Below are positions 12,771 to 23,397 of a stretch of 64,000 bases of DNA, one piece after another (position 1 is the first letter of the stretch; the number at the start of each line of letters is the position of its first letter). Made by a program: the position numbers and the translations under genes. The stretch is from Acrasis kona (lineage: Eukaryota > Heterolobosea > Eutetramitea > Acrasida > Acrasidae). The DNA is taken from NCBI GenBank assembly GCA_026419775.2, contig JAOPGA020000904.1, positions 33,162 through 97,161 of the forward strand, given 5' to 3'. Under the pieces are notes generated by a model that was given only the letters and a program-made list of their open reading frames with translations, had not been told where the DNA came from and made no database searches.

Positions 12771-14621
12771 ATGCTAACCAGGCTTTTTAAAAACACTCCG
12801 CGGTTCGTAAGACCTTATTCAATCGCATTCTCTTCGATAAACAAGCAACGCGTGAGAGCATTCTCCGTTAGTCGAGTGAAAAACTATGACCCCATTACAG
12901 AAATGGCAATGGAGGCTGAAAAATTCAAACCGAAGGATCACGAAGAGATTGAGAGTAACTTGGAACAACTCGAGAAGGATTTAGACCATGTGGATGCGCA
13001 CAAAGCTAATGATGCATTTGATAAGTTGTTGGAGTCATACAAATCATTATACATGTTTAGAGAAGCTCTAGACCTTCTTAAGCGTCGCGGTTTGTCTTTC
13101 AAAAAAGATGTGTTCGGATCACAAAGCAAAGAATTTGCTCAAGTGTATTCTGAAGTCGCGAAGGTGTCGAAAATACTCGGTATGTGGAGGGAGGCTTTAG
13201 TTAACCAACAATCCTGCATCGAGTTAAAATCACAAGTCTACGGCTTCGATGAGGCGGAATTCAACCAAGTTCAAAGGCGCGATCTTGCAAAAGATTACGA
13301 TCATCTGGGTGTGATTAACAACAGGATTGGTAATAAAGATGGAGCAAAAGATAACTTTGAGAAGGCTATTTCACTATTTGAGTTCGGTGAGCAAGAGAAC
13401 ATACCAATAGAACATGTTGAAACACTATATCACTTATCATCAATGTTTTACACAAAGAGACAGTTCGAAGAGTCTTACAAGTTATTAGACAAGGCTTCTC
13501 AACTTTATAATAGGGTATCTACAAACGTACCTACTGAGAAAGTTGCAGACGTCATGAGTGAAGTTTACTTGTCCATGGCTAATTCGTCAATGTACCTTGA
13601 AGCACATACCCAAGAGTCGGAACCATTGTATATGGTAAGTTTCAACTTTAGTTAACCATTAATGTTGTAGAAAGCAGTAACTATTTTGGAGAATGCTTTC
13701 GGACCAAAACATGAACGTGTTGGAAGATTATACTATTCACTCGGTGTCCTCAAAAGTTCAAGAGGTGATCCCGATGCAGCAGAAAAATACACCAATCAAG
13801 CACTGTCCATTCTCGAGGCAGGAGAAGAGGGATCCAACTATCATGAGAGGAAACTAGAAATGGGAAAATGCTTCTTGACTTTGGGCACACTTTACAGAGA
13901 ATCCAACCCAGAGAAGGCGATCGACTTTTTCAAAAAATCTCTAGAGCTTCATTCTAGTGTTGCAGCAGGCCCACAATCATCTACATATGACTTTAATGAT
14001 GTGAGTACCAAATTAGGTAACATCAACGGCTTAGACGTTGCTCATGCATTCAACGTTTTGGGTTCGTTATACCTAAACATTGAAACACCATCGTACAATT
14101 TGGAAGAATCATTCAAATACTTGAACAAGGCTTTAGTGGTGTCACAAACAATTTCACAAGGAGACGGACCGCCTGGTGACAACATTGTAGCCGCCAGTAC
14201 TTTAATGAACATGGGTTTGTACTTCCAAAGAAAAGAAAACTTTGACGAAGCCCACAATCACTTCAAGTCATCTTATGATTGTTATTCAAACATTTATCCC
14301 AACGACTTCCATCCTGACTTGGGACCCCTGTGTTACCAATGGAGTCGCAATTACCTAGCACTTGGTAAAGTCTTGGAAGCGAAGCGATCGTGTGAACTCA
14401 GCAGAGATATTGTGCTTGGCACATCTCCAACTGCATTTCATCCTCTCCTGGACGCAAACTTTGAACTATTGCGCGAGATCCAACCAAAAATTGACAAGAG
14501 CAAAATGACTGAGGATGATTTGGAAGAGGAGAACAGGAAAGATAAAGATAGCGACGTGAGAGAACGTATGGTTAAAATGAAGAGAAAAGTGGAAGAGATG
14601 GAAAAGAAAGGAGAGCTTTAA
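12771..14621 (+). CDS. Mitochondrial TPR-repeat protein
   Basis: Two exons (12771-13634, 13671-14621; 36-nt intron) give 604 residues. The first 40 residues are rich in Arg, Ser and Phe without acidic residues (MLTRLFKNTPRFVRPYSIAF...), as in a matrix-targeting peptide. The rest is a string of kinesin-light-chain-like TPRs, for example KDYDHLGVINNRIGNKDGAKDNFEKA, RLYYSLGVLKSSRGDPDAA and AASTLMNMGLYFQRKENFDEA (each quoted in part), ending in a charged coiled coil. TPRs scaffold protein complexes, so a role in mitochondrial assembly or import is possible but not shown. Its TAA lies 14 bp from the end of the convergent GTPase gene. Confidence 0.85.
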
Positions 14622-14635
14622 TAAATCAAAATTGT

Positions 14636-15425
14636 TTATATAAAGTCTTCATCACTTATTTGTCGTGCATGGTCCTTCAAGTATTTAATTAGTACTTGTA
14701 TGCTGTCCTCCACACCACCACCTGTCAAAGCCGATATTGTTTTTACAAAATATATATTGTCCTTTGTTGAACCTGCACCTTGGTCCAAGGAGTCTATAAA
14801 TATTTTCCGGAACACGACTTGTTCTCTCTCGGTTCCAATGACTGGATGTGCAATGTGAATGGTTCCACGCTCTTTGGCTATAATGGGAGTTGGCATTGGA
14901 GTTTGGGGAGAAGGTGGTTCTGTAAATGACCTGTAGTTAGCCATTATCATGAGCGGTACGCCATCTAAATCTTTTTCACTTCGCAACATTTCAAATTCTT
15001 TTTGTGACTCTTCTAAATTGTGTATGTTGCTGTCGCTTGCGTCAACAACATAGATGAGTGCATGGCAAGATTTAAAGTACTCTTTCCATAAAGACCTAAA
15101 GTCTTTTTTACCACCCATATCCCAAAATTTCAGTTTTACACCATTTACCTCGACATCCGCAACTTTCAGAGCGTAAGTTCAAGCACTAATTAAATATGTA
15201 TATACCATTAAGTCCAAAAGTGGGTGTGATTTTTTCTGGGCCCATTCCTTGTGTTTTGGTGAAGATGGTCTTGATGCTTTCTATTAAAAGCTACTGCATG
15301 TTATTTGTGAGTACAAATGTATTATATCATACAGTTTTACCCGCTCCGTCGAGACCGAGCACAAGAACATTAAATTGTTTCTTTTGAGTGGCATAAACAA
15401 ATAGTCCATGGAGCAGACTGAACAT
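14636..15425 (-). CDS. Arf-like small GTPase lacking a normal NKxD motif
   Basis: Three exons (15425-15333, 15290-15206, 15162-14636) with 42- and 43-nt introns give 234 residues. The P-loop GLDGAGKT is split from the rest by intron 1, switch I is ITPTFGLN, and switch II is WDMGGKKDFRSLWKEY, all as in Arf/Arl proteins. The expected G4 guanine-specificity motif (NKQD type) after LMIMA is replaced by NYRSFTEPPSPQTP and an insertion of about 45 residues. A late TISALTGGGVED fits the G5 region. The N-terminus MFSLLHGLFVY has no Gly2, so N-myristoylation is not expected. The insertion might hide an unrecognised intron; otherwise nucleotide specificity should be weakened. Confidence 0.82.
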
Positions 15426-15636
15426 TTGTGTACGTCAACTGAAATCTCGTTGGAAGAGTCCAATTTACTAATAATTGTAATATAGCAACAATTTTATCGC
15501 ACTGTGCAAAGAAAGTGGTTCTACAGTTTTTAAGGTCTTTTAGACCATCTAGACTGTGTCGAGAAGAAAATACTCAAATTAGAGGTAAACTATACAAAGA
15601 ACATGATTGTAACGTCAGTTCCGAAAAGTGAAAAAA

Positions 15637-15915
15637 ATGAAGAAAGTCAAGTACTGCCATCCGTTGGACTTGAATAAACTGAACAAAAAAGTAGGATATG
15701 ATGACGTGTATTCAACAACCTACCACCTTTCATGTCCTAGTTGTGGAGAGTTAATGTACACCTACGTTTCTTTGTCCTCCGACAGTAGAGACCCACCAAA
15801 TAAAACCACGCATGCCAATTATGACTGGTACAAAGAGGCTTTTACATCCACTTACGGAAAGGAGCAATGGAACTTGTATGGAAGGGAGGTAGAGGTTGTA
15901 GACTGTTTAGATTAG
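15637..15915 (+). CDS. Small CxxC protein, unknown
   Basis: A 92-residue ORF from ATG 15637 to TAG. A GTG nine bases earlier is in frame but an in-frame TAA lies just above it. The protein is hydrophilic with one CPSC pair (LSCPSCGELMYTYVSL), an aromatic patch (NYDWYKEAF, EQWNLYGREVEVVD) and a basic N-terminus. One pair of cysteines is half a zinc ribbon, so metal binding would need a dimer, His47-type ligands or a missing exon. No family recognised. Base composition matches neighbouring genes. Confidence 0.55.
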   Translation: MKKVKYCHPLDLNKLNKKVGYDDVYSTTYHLSCPSCGELMYTYVSLSSDSRDPPNKTTHANYDWYKEAFTSTYGKEQWNLYGREVEVVDCLD

Positions 15916-16061
15916 TTTCTTGTCAAGATGATATCAGTTTTATTTGTACCTTATGTTGCAAAATAAAAAAAAAAGAAAGAAACAGTATTTTGAAAACAAA
16001 AGATGAATTACTTTTGCGTTGTAAGAATTATCTTTAATTTTAGAAATTCATTTTTAGAAAC

Positions 16062-16358
16062 ATGATTGATAATGTCGAAAACACCGAAGCAAAAAGTGTG
16101 GATGTAGTGGTTGGAAATGCAATTGTACCGAATGCGGACTTATCCGTACATCAAGGAACTCTTCCAACACATTCTAGCGAGGTATAGTCTGATAATTTTT
16201 GCATCTTTGACGTAAAGGTTGGCAAAGGTGTTTTGATTGGGGGAGTATTGGGAAGTGTTGTCCCTGGAGTGGGTACTGTAATTGGTGCGGTAGTTGGTGG
16301 TGCAGTTGGTAGACACGCCAAGAAAAAGCACATAAAGGAAGGAACACATAAATTCTAA
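16062..16358 (+). CDS. Glycine-zipper small membrane protein
   Basis: Two exons (16062-16181, 16218-16358; 36-nt intron) give 86 residues. After a hydrophilic 40-residue exon, exon 2 encodes a hydrophobic segment with Gly spaced every three or four residues (VLIGGVLGSVVPGVGT, VIGAVVGGAVG) and a Lys/His-rich tail. This is a glycine-zipper hairpin, a fold that packs tightly in membranes and recurs in small stress or outer-membrane lipoproteins. No signal peptide is visible. Function unknown. Confidence 0.65.
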
Positions 16359-16773
16359 CAACAGTGTATAGATTGACAATAAAACAACATTTCATCATTA
16401 TTGTATATACACCAAGGAACGCCAGTATAAATTTTTTTAAAAACATCACCCGTCCGTAAATCTTCCCTTGATCCGAGCAGGTGCTTCATCATGATGTAAA
16501 AAGAGTGTACTCCTTCAAACTCTGCACCAGTTCTTACATAATTAATGACAAGAGTATACCTTTGAGATCAACAAATGCTCCTCTAAAAACTTTGAATTTC
16601 TAATTTATACCAGTTATGACACCGCTACATGAATCAGTAAAGTCCCTTGATTATAAAAATGAACCAACTCAAAGAGACACCCTTCTGGCACTCCTACACA
16701 AGATATCATAATACTAATTCATAATAAAATTTAACTTTTATAATACATGATGTCTTTTAGCGGAGAAATGTCT
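16359..16773. other. Unassigned 415-bp gap, possible small spliced gene
   Basis: On the minus strand an open stretch reads (in part) INYVRTGAEFEGVHSF, YIMMKHLLGSREDLRTGDVF and KKIYTGVPWCIYNN, reaching a TAG that overlaps the stop of the glycine-zipper gene. Another minus frame gives MISCVGVPEGCLFELVHFYN and a third gives HHDEAPARIKGRFTDG. Splice-like GTATA...TAG pieces of 27-28 nt lie between them, shorter than any confirmed intron here. On the plus strand MTPLHESVKSLDYKNEPTQR is also open. I could not assemble a convincing model. Confidence 0.25.
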
Positions 16774-18443
16774 TTAAAAAGAGTTTACAACACTACGAGC
16801 AACATGACCCATAAGGAAGGGTCTAAACATTTTCAACAACAAACCAATAATATACATTTTGATTTCTTGCATTAGAATCTTAGCCTCAAAAAAGTATCTA
16901 ACGACCAAAGGCGCCTCTTCACCACCTCTAATTGTTCTGTCGGCCACCCTCGCCATAATTGTAAATCTGTTCACGGGCGACCCAAGCTCAATGTTAATCG
17001 CTCTCAATAGAGCACTGGTCCGCAATACGATAGCTAATTCCTTTGGAGCTTTTCTAGCCAAGTCATCGAACGAATCACTCATTTGTTCGAACTTTTTCAT
17101 TAATTCTTCTAATTCTTCCTTTTTCATCACCTCTCCGCTGCTTTGTGATAGATCAACGTCGTATCCTGAAAAAGTGTTTATCATTTTGAAAAGTTTGTAA
17201 TTTTTAATTCCTAACGAATCGCAGTATTCTTTGACTCCATCATCATCTCCCATCACGACAGCTCTCCAAAACTTTGCATATCCTAAAAACGTCAGAACGT
17301 GTCAAGTGTTTTATTACCTTGTGAAACTGATTTTGGAAGCTCCATGTAGAGTCCGTGATCTAGAAGGACTATTTGAGGACGTCCATGGCGGTTCCTAACA
17401 AAAACATTTGCAGCATGTAAGTCACCATGAACAAATCCATGTTTGAAAACCATCTCTGCAAAAACTTCATTTAAGGTGGCAGACACTTCTTTTACGGAAA
17501 GACCCAATGATGTGATCCCAAGTTTGTCGTTCACCTTGACTGCAGGATCGTCCCTGGTTCCAATGTATTCCATCACCAACAAGTTCTTACCGCTAATTTC
17601 ATCAAGGACAATGGGAACATGGACGTCTGATCTGTCCCTAAAGTTGTACTTTGTTCTCTTTGAGTTGTTGGCCTCTCCTATGAAATCCAATTCTAAAAGT
17701 ATTGCATCTTGTACTTCTTCGGGCTGCCCAACTTTCTTTCCTGTTAGGTACGAGATAAGCCTGTTCATCACCCTTTGTGAGAAAAGGTCGCTGTTTAAGT
17801 AATAGGAAACTTTTGGATATTGTATTTTGACGGCTACTTGTCTTCCATCAACTGTGACGGCTCTATGAACTTGAGCAAGTGAAGCTGCTGCTATTGGCTC
17901 TTCTTCGAATTGACTAAATAGCTCCTGCCTGGTTCTACCAAGCTCTCTGATGAACACGCCTTCTACTTCACGAATGTTCAAATGTGGTGCTTTATCTTGA
18001 AGTTGTTTCAAAGTGTCTGCGTAGACATCAGGAATAAAACCTCTCATGGCAACAAACTGCTGACCGAATTTTACGTACAGACCTCCGTTACTTTTAAATA
18101 ATTTGAGCAGCTTGTTCGCACTCCTTTCGTCTACTTCATCTCTGTACGAGTCGCACAATTTGAAGTCCTCAACAAGGATTTTATGAATGTAATAGTCAAG
18201 TGCAATGCCTGCCATGCAGGAGATTGAAATTGTTGAACGAGCACCACCTTCTAAAACTCTTACAACTGGCGTCACAAAGGGTTGTACAATCTGTTTATAG
18301 TAGAACCTTTCATGGTGGAAAACTGGGTCATCCAAATGTAGTGCGTTATAGGACCTCACGAGTGCGTATGACGACAACCCTACACCAGTCAGGCTCAGTA
18401 GAAACTTTTTAAAGAGACCTGCTTCCTTCAGTGTTGATAGCAT
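16774..18443 (-). CDS. ADCK1: ADCK1-type ABC1/UbiB atypical kinase
   Basis: Two exons (18443-17318 and 17282-16774, 35-nt intron) give 544 residues, about the usual ADCK1 length. The N-terminus (LFKKFLLSLTGVGLSSYALV) looks like a mitochondrial signal anchor. UbiB-family signatures are present: KxGQ (YVKFGQQFVAMRG), the Ala-rich nucleotide loop AAASLAQVHRA, the lysine in VAVKIQYP, ELDFIGEANN, the catalytic HGDLHAANV (usually HGDLHPGNV) and DHGLY in place of DFG. AAASLAQVH rather than AAASIGQVH separates it from COQ8. Known relatives act at the mitochondrial inner membrane in lipid or coenzyme Q homeostasis and cristae upkeep. Confidence 0.92.
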
Positions 18444-18694
18444 ATGTTGATATAATGTGGATTTCTAAAGAAATTTTGATATCCGACCATGAATTTTCAT
18501 ATTTTATGTCGGCGTTCCAACTTCGGTCGGGCTGTTACAAACACAAAAAAATAATTACGAATGGCGCAGCTTCTATTTGAATCATCACAAAGAATGAATC
18601 CTGTTCATATTGCTATTTGACAATAGGATTCACACTTTTGTTAATTGGGCAAATAGATTTTTAAGAGGGTTGGTTCTTATTACGTTCAAGTTTA

Positions 18695-20353
18695 TTACAA
18701 TTCTACAACATCAGATTGGTGAACTATGCTGATTATTATCACATATGACTCCTGGTCACCTTCTGAGTCCTCGTGCTTTTGGTATTTCAATGTCACATTC
18801 TTCATAATTGTTGGTGTAGCAGCATCCAAGAGGCTATCATCGATTATACTGGACACCTTGACTTGAACGCCAATTTTATCAACATCTTTTGTCTTCATAA
18901 AGGTGTTTACAAGCTTATCATCCGCACTCTCAAAAAACATTGGATCCAATTCCACAAGTATACTACTCAACATAACGCCGGCGGTCCATTCCTGCTCATT
19001 GAACTCAAAAAGTTTGTCAAAATTTTTGTTTGATTGTAAAATCTTGCCAACCATATTCACCACAACGACAATATCAGGAATCGAGTTGATGATGCTCCTA
19101 GACTTGGCTTCGGATTTGACTGACTTTTTTAAGAGACTGGATAGCTTTGTTCTATGGTTTTCCAATACTCCAACCCGATCCCTCGTCACATCCTGCATTC
19201 TTTTAACTACTACGACTCTTCTATAACCACAGACAGATACCAGGCCAACCTCAATAATTAGCAGTACCACCAAACAAACACAAAGTGGAATGGCCTTATA
19301 GTACGACGAAGACCGAGCCGTGGAAAAACAAATGATTTTATATTGTTTATTGTATAGTGTAATGCTATGATAGGGGCTCCTGAACATCGACTGACTGAGC
19401 AGAGCCTCAACGTCGCTGAAAGTATAATTTCCATCCTCCTTACCTATTTTAATACCATTTGTGAAGATGGTCATAACGTTATTTTTATCGTCGAGCATGG
19501 CTAACCCCTGTTGGTTGTCTAATGTAGTTGATGCATTCATTAGATTTTTTAGTAACATGCTGCTACTAATAAATCCTACCGTTACATTGTTTTTGACGAC
19601 TGGTGCGTATGTTATAACCCCGCTGGCATCCCCTACGACTCCGGCGATTGTCACCTTGTCTGACACAATGATTTGCTTGGATGCGCGAGCCGCCTGCAGA
19701 GTTCTATTACGAAGCGGATTACTCCCCAGATTCGTGCTAATATTACCGTTTAGTGGCAGGTATAATGTGACTAGGAAGTATTCCGAACGCACGACATCCA
19801 ATTTTCCTGTGGCTCCAAACTCTTTAACATTCGATATGTTGGAATACAATCCGCCCCATGATCGTATAGTTGAAAAGTAATTTGTCAGATTGTTGTTGTC
19901 TACAATTTGTATGTAGTTGTATGATTTGATGTAGTCCTTGAGTTCGACGTCCCCATTACTATAGGTAACCGAAGACAGTGACGAAGTAAATGGGAGGAAT
20001 TGCTTGTAGAAAGTAACGCCGTCGAACAATGATAGCATTGTTCTTATCATGAGCAGGTCGCTCGTAATTTCATCCATGTTCTTGTTCAGTTCAAACGTGA
20101 TATCTAGAGCACCCCTCTGAAAGTTATCGTTATCTTGAATGAGTTGATCATTTTTCATGACGAAGAACCCGGTGAGGCCTCCAGTTAAGCATAGGACCAG
20201 AAAAACGATACCTACCAGTACAAATACCCAATCGGCAAATGTGATCTTTGATAGATTTTTGTACTGACGTTCCAAATAGTTCTTCGAGGTAGAATCTTTC
20301 GACGATTGTGTATCGCTGCCACTAGACTCGTTCGCCTTGGTATTAGAAGGCAT
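18695..20353 (-). CDS. CHASE-domain transmembrane receptor with a C-terminal PAS and no output domain
   Basis: A single 552-residue exon. Residues about 1-38 are cytosolic and Ser-rich, a membrane span follows (VFVLVGIVFLVLCLTGGLTG), then an extracellular CHASE-like region of about 280 residues with several N-x-S/T sites, a second span (AIPLCVCLVVLLIIEVGLVS), a coiled-coil linker, and a PAS domain (IINSIPDIVVVVNMVGKILQ ... FNEQEWTAGVMLSSIL). CHASE receptors normally carry a histidine kinase or nucleotide cyclase; here the ORF ends in a TAA soon after the PAS domain. It may act through partners, or be a truncated relative of a longer receptor. The CHASE call rests on topology more than on motifs. 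Confidence 0.75.
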   Translation of the reverse strand: MPSNTKANESSGSDTQSSKDSTSKNYLERQYKNLSKITFADWVFVLVGIVFLVLCLTGGLTGFFVMKNDQLIQDNDNFQRGALDITFELNKNMDEITSDLLMIRTMLSLFDGVTFYKQFLPFTSSLSSVTYSNGDVELKDYIKSYNYIQIVDNNNLTNYFSTIRSWGGLYSNISNVKEFGATGKLDVVRSEYFLVTLYLPLNGNISTNLGSNPLRNRTLQAARASKQIIVSDKVTIAGVVGDASGVITYAPVVKNNVTVGFISSSMLLKNLMNASTTLDNQQGLAMLDDKNNVMTIFTNGIKIGKEDGNYTFSDVEALLSQSMFRSPYHSITLYNKQYKIICFSTARSSSYYKAIPLCVCLVVLLIIEVGLVSVCGYRRVVVVKRMQDVTRDRVGVLENHRTKLSSLLKKSVKSEAKSRSIINSIPDIVVVVNMVGKILQSNKNFDKLFEFNEQEWTAGVMLSSILVELDPMFFESADDKLVNTFMKTKDVDKIGVQVKVSSIIDDSLLDAATPTIMKNVTLKYQKHEDSEGDQESYVIIISIVHQSDVVEL

Positions 20354-20537
20354 TTTCGTTTGTGAAGAGTGTCAAAATAAATGTCATCCGTCCATTTTAC
20401 CTGTTTTATTTTCGGGTAAGTTAAACATCAATCAATCACAGTCCGACAGGAGTCTTTATTCAGTCTTTATTCAATAAAAAAGATATAAATCTCCTTGAAT
20501 TATTTTTAAAACTTCTATTACAATAACTTTTCACACA

Positions 20538-21026
20538 ATGTCAAAAGTCATGGCAGTGTTTTCATTTTTGCTGTTGTTGGCTTACGTCAAATGCAAGACA
20601 TTTAATTATGGTGCTGAAGGTTTTGTGTTATCAAAAGCCGAGTTCCACACTTACCAGTTTAATACTCGCGAATGATGTCGGTCAATTAGTAAGTCCACAA
20701 TTTTCAGGGCTCTGGGTTTGAAGGTATAGTCTCAGTCAGTCCTGGCCATTATTTCAGAGTAGTTGATAAATTTTATAATGAGCAACCGGTCTTTGAAACT
20801 ATCGCAAAACATAACATTGGACAAACGGTTGCGGCAATTACAATTAAAGGGGATTTATACCTGTGGGGGGAAGGTGCAGTAGGTGTGTATGAAGGAGATT
20901 CAATATATGCTACCAAGTTTAATTTAAGTAATGTTACATCCGTAGCCTTGACTTCAAAACAAAAAGCAATATTTGCGGTATCAAATCAAAATAAATTATA
21001 CGGATGGGGGCTTGACATTCAGTAAG
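20538..21026 (+). pseudogene. Broken secreted RCC1-like gene
   Basis: The ORF starts with a good signal peptide (MSKVMAVFSFLLLLAYVKC) and soon hits TGA in frame. A +1 frame then gives LANDVGQL and, after a 19-nt GTAAGT...CAG stretch too short to be a normal intron here, RCC1-type repeat text (GSGFEGIVSVSPGHYF, TIKGDLYLWGEGAVGVYEGD, NKLYGWGLDIQ). The repeat stops at TAA 21024, or at a 46-nt GT-AG element, immediately before the retrotransposon remnant at 21063. RCC1 blades normally number seven; about two are seen. I read this as a gene cut by insertion plus at least one indel. The other half is not recognisable downstream. Confidence 0.5.
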
Positions 21027-21062
21027 TAACAATTTACAACATTATTCTTAACAATCGCTTAT

Positions 21063-21600
21063 CTAGTGGTGGTGCAGGTTGAAGAACTTTCTGTTAACCT
21101 CTGCAGTGATGTAAATGATGTGTCCATCATGACCACCATCAGCGGAGAAGTGAGCGCCCAGATACCTTATACACTCTGTAGGTAGTAGCGAGGTGATAGT
21201 GGAGTTGCAGAGTGTAATGGAAGGGTGGGTACCACTGGAGTTGAATGCGGTTGGATTGCTACAGAGATATATCTTCGATACATTTATATCCAATCCAGTG
21301 CCTTTGATGGCGTTCTCAAGGTAAGTGCATCTCAGGCAAGTTGTCAGATGCTATAGCAACATTATCAGCATATAACAAGCTGGATAAAATCAAGGAAGTA
21401 TCATTGGTGAAACGATAACCAATTTTGAGCTTGTTAATCTCGTCTGCAAGTCACCAATGAAGAAGTTGAAGAGGGAAAGAATATCACTCTGTATAATACC
21501 TCGTTGCAGTGGGCCTGTGATACCAATTAGATAGGCTTGACGGTCTGATATCTTCCAACTTTATCAGATTGTCTATCATCAAACGCCGTCACCACAGAAG
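21063..21600 (-). mobile_element. Decayed non-LTR reverse transcriptase fragment
   Basis: Read on the minus strand through several frameshifts: ITGPLQRGIIQSDILSLFNF (the QGDPLSPLLF-type RT block, partly eroded), SSLLYADNVAIASDNL (the YADD catalytic box, here YADN), then LDINVSKIYLCSNP and RYLGAHFSADGGHDGHI, the usual segment after the palm of LINE-type RTs. Only the last 76 residues (21293-21063) are in one frame. It cannot encode a working enzyme. It abuts the truncated RCC1-like gene. Confidence 0.75.
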
Positions 21601-21699
21601 TGATTGTTGGCCTGCACAAAGCGCTTAACACTAGACTTGATTCTCATCTAGCTTATTACAAAACGGCGCTTCCTCGATATCCGATCTGAGAACAACCTC

Positions 21700-22500
21700 C
21701 CTGTTCACTCCACCATGTCTAGTTGCCGCATTACCAGAACAAATATGACAAACTCATATCTTGTCAATGCTTGCAACATGCTTTATATGGAATGGATCCA
21801 CCTTCGTGATAGCACCCTTGTGAATAACCCTACCACTCACATACTCCTCGCTCTCAACAAAAATACAACTGACATTCACACATAAAGACTCCTCTGCACT
21901 GTCTGTGTATTGCTGTTGAATGACCCCTTGTGGTCTAATTCTGCCCGTGTTGATGAGCTATCCATTCACCTAAACACCAATCTTCTCGACTTCCACTCTA
22001 GATGCACAACTAGATCATAACGCCACACCAACAAAGGTCTAGCGTCTTACTATGTGGAAATTAGCAGAAAGGACCTCTCCCGCCCTCACAGGTTGATATC
22101 ACCGATACTATTAGCAGTGTCACCTAGTATACTGACGGTTCTGCTACTGCTGATAAAAGTATTGCGGCATATGTGGTTGTTAATGTATCTGATTTAAGAA
22201 GCATGAATTGAACAGAAATTCCTACTCCGCCTCCGCTCCAACCAACTTTGCACATTGTCAAAGATGCGTTACTGGAGCAACAATTTTAATTATGACACTA
22301 AATGTCCTCGGTGTCATTCATCGCATGAAGACCAGCAGCGTCTTCTTGACTGTCGCTAACAATAAATCCGAATTACATGATGCGATGGTCAGGATCAATA
22401 AGGTTATCCATGATAATCCGAAGCCTGTCTTTGTGATTCGAGAGGTCCATATATGCAAGTTTACTTGGATATGTAAGTATGGACACTTCCCGAAGATTTA
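21700..22500 (+). mobile_element. Decayed non-LTR element 3' part: RNase H and zinc-knuckle remnants
   Basis: On the plus strand the text YTDGSATADKSIAAYVVVN (22128 on) is the RNase H start motif, and LCTLSKMRYWSNNFNY followed by TKCPRCHSSHEDQQRLLDC (22300-22353) is the Cys-Cys-His/Cys knuckle that ends many LINE-type ORF2 proteins. Upstream pieces such as DELSIHLNTNLLDFHSRCTT are open but interrupted by stops. RT and RNase H normally lie on one strand in one ORF; here the RT is on the opposite strand just to the left, so either two elements met head to head or one was inverted. Outer limits are approximate. Confidence 0.65.
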
Positions 22501-22614
22501 ACAACCATTTCAGAGTTCTCAAGTCTCTTTCTGTGCTTCAAAAAATCTCCACAATACTTATGGAAACATCCCTTTCCATTTAGACCGCTCAATGTTTACA
22601 AGCAATCACTTTAT

Positions 22615-22822
22615 GGGGAGCGGCAGGAATCATCTTTTCAATATTTCTAGTGGGGGGGGGGTATACAATGATTTCGGTTCAAAGTAGGGAGGTCAAAAGA
22701 GGAGCGGCAGGAATCATCTTTTCTTTAAGTAAACATGATTTTGTTTTTGGAGGGGGTTAGAAATGATTAAAATTAAAAATTTTCGAGGGGGGGGTGGGTA
22801 AAAATGATACCTGTCGCTCCCC
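22615..22822. mobile_element. 208-bp MITE-like element with terminal inverted repeats
   Basis: Left end GGGGAGCGGCAGG plus AATCATCTTTT (22615-22638); right end AAAATGATACC plus TGTCGCTCCCC (22799/22801-22822), the inverse with about four mismatches. A 23-bp direct copy of the left end recurs at 22701-22723. Two G-runs (10 and 8 G) lie inside. There is no ORF and no clear target-site duplication. This fits a small non-autonomous DNA transposon, perhaps two nested copies. Confidence 0.6.
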
Positions 22823-23397
22823 AAACTTGCCCACCTTCTAGCTCACTGAATCGAATTGCACAAGCAGTTCCTGTGGTCTTGTCATATAAGAACTGTTTGA
22901 TCGTGAAGCCCCTAAAAGTTTTAGTTATGAATTGATGAGCATGTTACCCTCGCCTCATATAATGCACCATACATGTCATGATAACGGCACGTTGACTGAG
23001 TCGGATTACTGGTCAATATGTAACCGCAAGCCAACATTGTATCTCAATCTCATTTTACTTGAACCTACATTTCCAACATCCTGTCATGTTGGATATTCAG
23101 ATTATAAGTACCATCCAGATAGAACATATTGCTAAATTTATAGAAGCAAACAAAGTCACCATTGACAACCAAAGTACAATAGGAGCGATTTGTCGATGAA
23201 GATTCTAGTAGAAAAGGAAGTTGGTCTAGATCGTGATCACCATCCAATGGAAGCCGAGTTACGATTCAATGAAGTTGCCAAAGAATGGGTTAGGGGCAAT
23301 GTAGTAGAAGAGATGATTGATTTAGATTCCTACAGGACATACTAATACCAATCAATAAATTGATCGAAAGTGATTACCGTTCGATTACCAATAATGT
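22823..23397. other. Gene debris, both strands, unresolved
   Basis: The minus strand holds coding-like pieces (KQFLYDKTTGTACAIRFSEL, STCRYHDMYGALYEAR, SYCTLVVNGDFVCFYKFSN) separated by a clean-looking 36-nt GT-AG interval near 22905-22950, but frames do not join. The plus strand holds IEHIAKFIEANKVTIDNQST and, in another frame from ATG 23196, MKILVEKEVGLDRDHHPMEA through LDSYRTY and a TAA. Neither strand gives an intact gene I can defend. It may be the displaced 3' half of the broken gene to the left, or old transposon sequence. Confidence 0.3.
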
